DNA from: JANWHZ01 sp035545555
Lineage (GTDB): Bacteria; Patescibacteriota; Saccharimonadia; Saccharimonadales; UBA4665
Direction: 5' to 3'
Length of the DNA: 6,578 bases
NCBI GenBank assembly: GCA_035545555.1
Contig: DASZYD010000003.1
Span: forward strand, 1-6,578
Positions 5,603 through 6,578 of the stretch are shown piece after piece; position 1 is the stretch's first letter; the number at the start of each line of letters is the position of its first letter. The position numbers and the translations under genes are program-made. The notes beneath the pieces were generated by a model that saw nothing but the letters and a program-made list of their open reading frames with translations, was not told the origin of the DNA and made no database searches.

Positions 5603-5608
5603 TCCTTT
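5603..5608 (-). promoter_or_regulatory. Shine-Dalgarno site of rny
   Basis: AAAGGA on the minus strand, five bases before ATG 5597. It decides the start over the in-frame start codon at 5618, which would add seven residues (MLTERID) before the membrane helix. Confidence 0.75.
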
Positions 5609-5755
5609 CTGTCAGCAACAGTCGTGGGGTGAGCGGGCAATCGCTTTCACGTCACTAGCCCGAGGCATCAGCCACGCTATATTCGCTGAAAATATAAGAC
5701 TTACGTTAAGAAATCACTGACGGAGATGCTGATACAAAAAACAAGCAAATCCTTA
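5609..5755 (-). other. Long 5' leader of the rny operon (predicted)
   Basis: The transcribed part of the 208-base gap between tsaB and rny. It contains no ORF of note. Visible structure is modest: an A+T-only hairpin of six pairs (5678-5683 with 5691-5696) and a possible long-range pairing of 5667-5672 with 5728-5733. A T6 run on the minus strand lies near 5735-5740. It matches no riboswitch class I can recognise. A role in feedback control of rny is possible but unproven. Confidence 0.35.
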
Positions 5756-5761
5756 CGCCAA

Positions 5762-5791
5762 ACTATACGCTTTTTTGCCAAATATGGTCAA
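5762..5791 (-). promoter_or_regulatory. Sigma70-type promoter of the rny operon
   Basis: On the minus strand TTGACC (5786-5791; 5 of 6 to consensus) and TATAGT (5762-5767; 5 of 6) are 18 bases apart. The expected start is near 5755, giving a leader of about 155 nt before rny. The -35 lies 14 bases beyond the tsaB stop, and no convincing terminator is seen between tsaB and this promoter, so read-through from tsaEB is possible. Confidence 0.72.
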
Positions 5792-5805
5792 ATACTGCCG
5801 CGACA

Positions 5806-6198
5806 TTAGCGCTTGGGCGGCGTGGTGTGAACGGGGGAGCCATACTCAGGAACAGCAGCCACATCGTCCCGGCCGGCCAGCAAGTCGGCAATGCCGCGCT
5901 CCAGCCACTGCGGATTCTGGCGCGCCACCACCGGTACGCCCAGGCCGTAGGCAAGTGCGTTGGCCACGCTCAAGCCGATGCGCAGGCCCGTAAAACTGCC
6001 CGGACCCTTGAAACAGGCAATCCCCTGCACGTCCTGCACAGTCTCGCCGGCCCGGCCAAGCACCTCATCCATGGCCCGGTGGAAGGTCGTGGCCAACTCG
6101 CGGCCGGCCGGCCAGGTTTTGTACGCCAGCTGGCGCGTACCGTCATAGACGCCGAGTTCGGCTTCCGGCTGGTCGGTGCGGATCGTCAGGATGATCAT
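5806..6198 (-). CDS. tsaB: Short TsaB (YeaZ) of the t6A37 tRNA modification machinery
   Basis: A 130-residue protein with the TsaB hallmark GPGSFTGLRIGLSVANALAYG (65-85, of the ASKHA fold) after an N-terminal beta region starting ILTIRTDQPEAELGVYD. TsaB scaffolds TsaD in making threonylcarbamoyl-adenosine at position 37 of ANN-reading tRNAs. Usual TsaB proteins are about 210-230 residues, so most of the second half is missing here. The last residues (PEYGSPVHTTPPKR) still resemble the normal family tail, so this looks like an internally shortened natural form rather than a chance truncation. The start ATG overlaps the tsaE stop by ATGA, and GAGGA (6208-6212) lies nine bases upstream. The stop is followed by the rny promoter. 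The TsaD-binding first domain appears kept. Confidence 0.88.
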   Translation of the reverse strand: MIILTIRTDQPEAELGVYDGTRQLAYKTWPAGRELATTFHRAMDEVLGRAGETVQDVQGIACFKGPGSFTGLRIGLSVANALAYGLGVPVVARQNPQWLERGIADLLAGRDDVAAVPEYGSPVHTTPPKR

Positions 6199-6578
6199 GC
6201 TTGCGTATCCTCGGGTATCAGGCGGGCAAGCGCAGCGGGGTAGGTGAAGGTAAGCGCACGGCCTGTCTCACCCGTTGCTTTCAGATCGATAGAGAGCCGT
6301 TCGGCCGGTAAGACATGCCCGACCAACGCGCCCCATTCCACGACGATGATCGCCTGCGGGTCGGCCAATACTTCCGCCAGTTCGTCGGCCATGAGGCCGG
6401 GTTCGGCCAGCCGGTAAAAATCAAAGTGGTGTAGCGTCAGCGAACCGGCCTGGTACTGCCGGCTGATCGTAAATGTCGGGCTGGCGACCTTGTCCGTACT
6501 GCCCAGCCCCCGTGCCACACCACGCACAAACGTCGTTTTGCCGCCGCCCAGGTCGCTCACCAGCTCAATCACCTCGCC
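6195..6578 (-). CDS. tsaE: TsaE (YjeE) ATPase of t6A37 synthesis, 5' end outside the window
   Basis: 127 codons are visible before the TGA; the frame is open to the window edge (G-E-V before IELVSDLGGGKTTF), so the first ~20 residues are missing. The P-loop reads SDLGGGKTT where the family usually has GDLGAGKTT. SPTFTISRQY (switch-like region), HHFDFYRL and VVEW (Walker B-like) follow in the normal TsaE order. TsaE hydrolyses ATP to support the TsaB-TsaD complex in t6A37 formation in the cytoplasm. It is translationally coupled to tsaB by an ATGA overlap (6195-6198), matching the common tsaE-tsaB gene order. The visible length fits a full-size protein of about 145-150 residues. Confidence 0.94.
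   Translation of the reverse strand, partial: GEVIELVSDLGGGKTTFVRGVARGLGSTDKVASPTFTISRQYQAGSLTLHHFDFYRLAEPGLMADELAEVLADPQAIIVVEWGALVGHVLPAERLSIDLKATGETGRALTFTYPAALARLIPEDTQA

Noticed and set aside
5772..5785. Partly palindromic CCATATTTGG near the rny promoter as an operator
   Set aside because: It is short, its arms are only three bases, and it overlaps the A+T-rich spacer. Nothing supports a repressor site.
1..6578. CRISPR array, insertion sequence, prophage or integrase
   Set aside because: No regularly spaced repeats, transposase or integrase motifs, or terminal inverted repeats seen on either strand.
1..6578. Alternative genetic code (UGA recoded, as in some Patescibacteria)
   Set aside because: TGA ends several genes at the expected family length (CYTH, YmdB, TsaE), and Trp and Gly are encoded by ordinary codons.

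Overview
The window is compact bacterial housekeeping DNA with a fairly high G+C content, encoded CCA ends on its tRNAs and the standard genetic code (TGA is used as a stop by several genes). Several traits suggest a reduced-genome lineage, possibly of the Patescibacteria/Saccharibacteria type: a very short TsaB, start codons placed only 6 bases after a -10 box (leaderless-looking), and short intergenic gaps. This assignment is an inference from protein style and is not proven by any marker in the window.

Layout. Bases 1-598 (+) hold the C-terminal end of a heavy-metal-type (P1B) P-type ATPase whose catalytic signature motifs are degenerate. It converges on and overlaps by 17 bp a minus-strand SEC59/DGK1/VTE5-type integral membrane lipid (polyprenol/phytol/diacylglycerol) kinase at 582-1211. 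A divergent promoter region separates the kinase from a 65-residue TM2-domain membrane protein (1290-1487, +). A perfect 18-bp bidirectional terminator hairpin follows, shared with a minus-strand tRNA-Pro(CGG) at 1537-1613. A lone nucleotidyltransferase gene (1698-2477, +) sits between this tRNA and a second minus-strand tRNA-Pro(TGG) at 2525-2601, again with a bidirectional terminator between gene and tRNA.

From 2643 to the right edge everything is on the minus strand. Read in the direction of transcription, a tsaE-tsaB pair (t6A37 tRNA modification, ATGA overlap) enters from the right edge. A 208-base gap follows, with a good sigma70-type promoter and a leader of about 155 nt. Next comes rny (RNase Y), a CYTH-domain triphosphate tunnel protein, and a YmdB-family cyclic-nucleotide phosphodiesterase joined to the CYTH gene by an ATGA overlap. 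The run ends at tRNA-Pro(TGG), with no terminator visible before it.

Functional reading. The strongest system-level signal is the rny-CYTH-ymdB operon. RNase Y and YmdB are known neighbours in Firmicutes; here a CYTH protein is inserted between them, and the YmdB has Trp in place of the catalytic His68 while the other metal and catalytic residues appear intact. The other notable observations are the pseudo-ATPase-like C terminus, the 130-residue TsaB, and the TACAnT-N6-ATG start arrangement. No CRISPR array, insertion sequence, phage or integrase gene is visible.
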